Source of the DNA: an uncultured Collinsella sp.
Lineage (GTDB): Bacteria; Actinomycetota; Coriobacteriia; Coriobacteriales; Coriobacteriaceae
Direction: 5' to 3'
DNA: 14,894 nucleotides
Assembly: GCA_900555515.1 (NCBI GenBank)
Contig: USLO01000023.1
Span: 1-14,894, forward strand
Positions 13,637 through 14,894 of this stretch are shown in pieces. A program made the position numbers and the translations under genes. Under the pieces are notes generated by a model. It searched no databases. It saw only the letters and a program-made list of their open reading frames with translations, and was not told the DNA's origin. Every line of letters starts with the position of its first letter. Positions within the stretch are counted from its first letter, which is position 1.

Positions 13637-14767
13637 ATGTCTGAGTTTGCTGCCGGTCCTGCCGGTCGTATCGAGCGTGTCCGTGCCCTGATGGCTGAGC
13701 GCGGCTACGACGCTATCGTGGTGCGCGACGAGGCCAATCTTCGTTGGCTTACGGGCGTGAAGGGCGTCTTCGATTACACCTTCGAGTTCCCGCACGCGGC
13801 GTTTATTACGGCTGACCAGTGCCTGTTCCATACCGACTCGCGCTACCTCAACAGCTTTGAGGAGAACACGCCCGCCGGCAGCCCCTGGGTCTACGACATG
13901 GACGAGGGCACCATCCCCGGTTGGGTCGCCGGCAAGATCGCGGCCAACAAATGCCGCGTCTGTGCTGTCGAGGGCGATATGCAGATTAATTTCTACCAGG
14001 GTATTCAGCGTGGCCTGGAGGACCGCTCCGTTGCCTGTATGCTGCCGCTGATGCATGACGACATCCGCAAGATGCGCGCCATCAAGGATGCAGAGGAGAT
14101 CGAGCTCATGCGCCACGCACAGTCGATCACCGACGCGGCCTTCCAGCACATGCTCGGCTTTATTAAGCCTGGTATGACCGAGAAGCAGGTTCGCAACGAG
14201 CTCGAGAACTTTATGTTCGCCAACGGCGCCGACAGCCTTGCCTTCGGCTCCATCGTGGCGAGCGGTCCCAACACCGCCAACCCGCATGCCGTGCCGAGCG
14301 ATCGCGTGATCGAGAAGGGCGATTTCGTTCTCATGGATTACGGCGCGGGCTACTGCGATTACCGCTCCGACATGACTCGTACCGTCGTGATGGGCGAGCC
14401 CACACAGGAGCAGCTCGACCTGTACGCACTCGTGCGCCGCACGCACGAGGAGTGCGTCGCCGCCATCCATCCGGGCGTCGAGGGCAATGACATCTTCAAG
14501 CTCTCCAAGAAGATCATCGGCGATGCCGGCTATGGCGATTACTATAACCATGGCCTGGGCCACGGCGTCGGTATCGACATCCACGAGCTGCCCAACTTCA
14601 ACCGCAGCAAGAACATCATCGAGGTCGGCTCGGTTATTACCATGGAGCCCGGCGTCTACCTGCCCGGAGTGGGCGGCGTGCGTTTGGAGGACTACGGCGT
14701 GGTCACCGAGAACGGCTATGAGCCCTTCACCAAGACCCCGCATGACCTCCACGTTATCGACTGCTAG
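13637..14767 (+). CDS. M24-family Xaa-Pro peptidase (aminopeptidase P/prolidase-like)
   Basis: The 376-residue protein has a creatinase-like N-terminal domain (about 1-140) and a pita-bread peptidase domain. The five metal ligands are all visible: Asp234 (LMDYGAGY), Asp245 (YRSDMTRTV), His309 (GLGHGVGIDIHE), Glu337 (TMEPGVY) and Glu351 (VRLEDYG). The conserved His217 lies in NPHAVPS. It should be a cytoplasmic, metal-dependent enzyme that removes residues preceding proline. The size resembles Bacillus YqhT, which lies next to efp. ATG 13637 has AAAGGA (13625-13630) at 6 bases. The gene has a promoter-like element upstream and its own terminator downstream, so it may be transcribed alone. Whether it prefers dipeptides or longer peptides cannot be told from the sequence. 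Confidence 0.92.
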   Translation: MSEFAAGPAGRIERVRALMAERGYDAIVVRDEANLRWLTGVKGVFDYTFEFPHAAFITADQCLFHTDSRYLNSFEENTPAGSPWVYDMDEGTIPGWVAGKIAANKCRVCAVEGDMQINFYQGIQRGLEDRSVACMLPLMHDDIRKMRAIKDAEEIELMRHAQSITDAAFQHMLGFIKPGMTEKQVRNELENFMFANGADSLAFGSIVASGPNTANPHAVPSDRVIEKGDFVLMDYGAGYCDYRSDMTRTVVMGEPTQEQLDLYALVRRTHEECVAAIHPGVEGNDIFKLSKKIIGDAGYGDYYNHGLGHGVGIDIHELPNFNRSKNIIEVGSVITMEPGVYLPGVGGVRLEDYGVVTENGYEPFTKTPHDLHVIDC

Positions 14768-14790
14768 TCTACTTCGTAGATAGTTTGGGG

Positions 14791-14833
14791 GCGGGGCGTC
14801 CGAAATGATTCGGGCGTCCCGCGTTCTCTTTTT
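14791..14833 (+). terminator. Rho-independent terminator of the Xaa-Pro peptidase gene
   Basis: GCGGGGCGTCCGAA (14791-14804) pairs with TTCGGGCGTCCCGC (14809-14822) around an ATGA loop. The 14-bp stem has two G-U wobbles, so it is better in the + strand RNA than its DNA symmetry suggests. A T-rich tail with five T (14829-14833) follows. A small TCTAC/GTAGA hairpin (14769-14781) precedes it just after the stop codon. Confidence 0.9.
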
Positions 14834-14841
14834 ATGCGCTC

Positions 14842-14870
14842 GCTGCAGGCGCCGTCTGCAAGTGTATAAT
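14842..14870 (+). promoter_or_regulatory. Promoter facing a gene beyond the window edge
   Basis: A perfect -10 box TATAAT (14865-14870) is directly preceded by TG. The hexamer 17 bases upstream (GCTGCA, 14842-14847) is a poor -35, so the promoter may rely on its -10. It would start transcription near 14877. In relatives this peptidase is often followed by efp, but that gene is not in the window. Confidence 0.55.
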
Positions 14871-14894
14871 TTCGGTCGTATGTAATTTGGACGC

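Overview
The window is a chromosomal segment of a GC-rich, gene-dense bacterium. Every supported gene lies on the + strand. The closest fit is a gut Coriobacteriia actinobacterium, most likely Collinsella. That placement rests on the alaS-ruvX-mltG-yqeG-aroK-aroB-peptidase order, the GC-rich codon choice and the sequence style. It is inference from memory, not a database result. No RNA gene, insertion sequence, phage gene or CRISPR array was seen, and no gap between genes exceeds about 155 bases.

Layout. (1) 1-276 is the C-terminal end of a membrane glycosyltransferase, closed by a perfect 16-bp terminator. (2) 358-3470 holds a small prepilin peptidase-like membrane protease, an HD-domain dNTP triphosphohydrolase and the replication-associated AAA+ ATPase RarA; the last two suit nucleotide-pool and replication-stress control. 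(3) 3571-6730 is a tight four-gene unit: a membrane-anchored DUF948-like coiled-coil protein, an RsbW-like anti-sigma protein, a SigB/SigF-family sigma factor and an AI-2E-family membrane protein with an acidic tail. It ends in a strong terminator. (4) 6883-13503 is a long run of closely packed genes: alaS, ruvX, mltG, yqeG, aroK and a degraded aroB-like gene, apparently driven by a promoter just before alaS. (5) 13504-14894 carries a consensus -35 element, a large hairpin, an M24 Xaa-Pro peptidase with its own terminator, and a -10 element facing out of the window.

The main points of interest are two proteins that keep their family's frame and operon position but have lost the active-site residues. 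The RsbW-like protein lacks the ATP-binding N-box Asn and G-boxes, and no anti-anti-sigma gene sits beside it. The 3-dehydroquinate synthase homologue lacks the NAD-binding glycines and all three zinc ligands, yet is translationally coupled to an apparently intact shikimate kinase. A third point is the promoter/large hairpin/T-run arrangement at 13510-13612, which could be a terminator, a structured leader or a small RNA. The remaining genes look like ordinary housekeeping genes.
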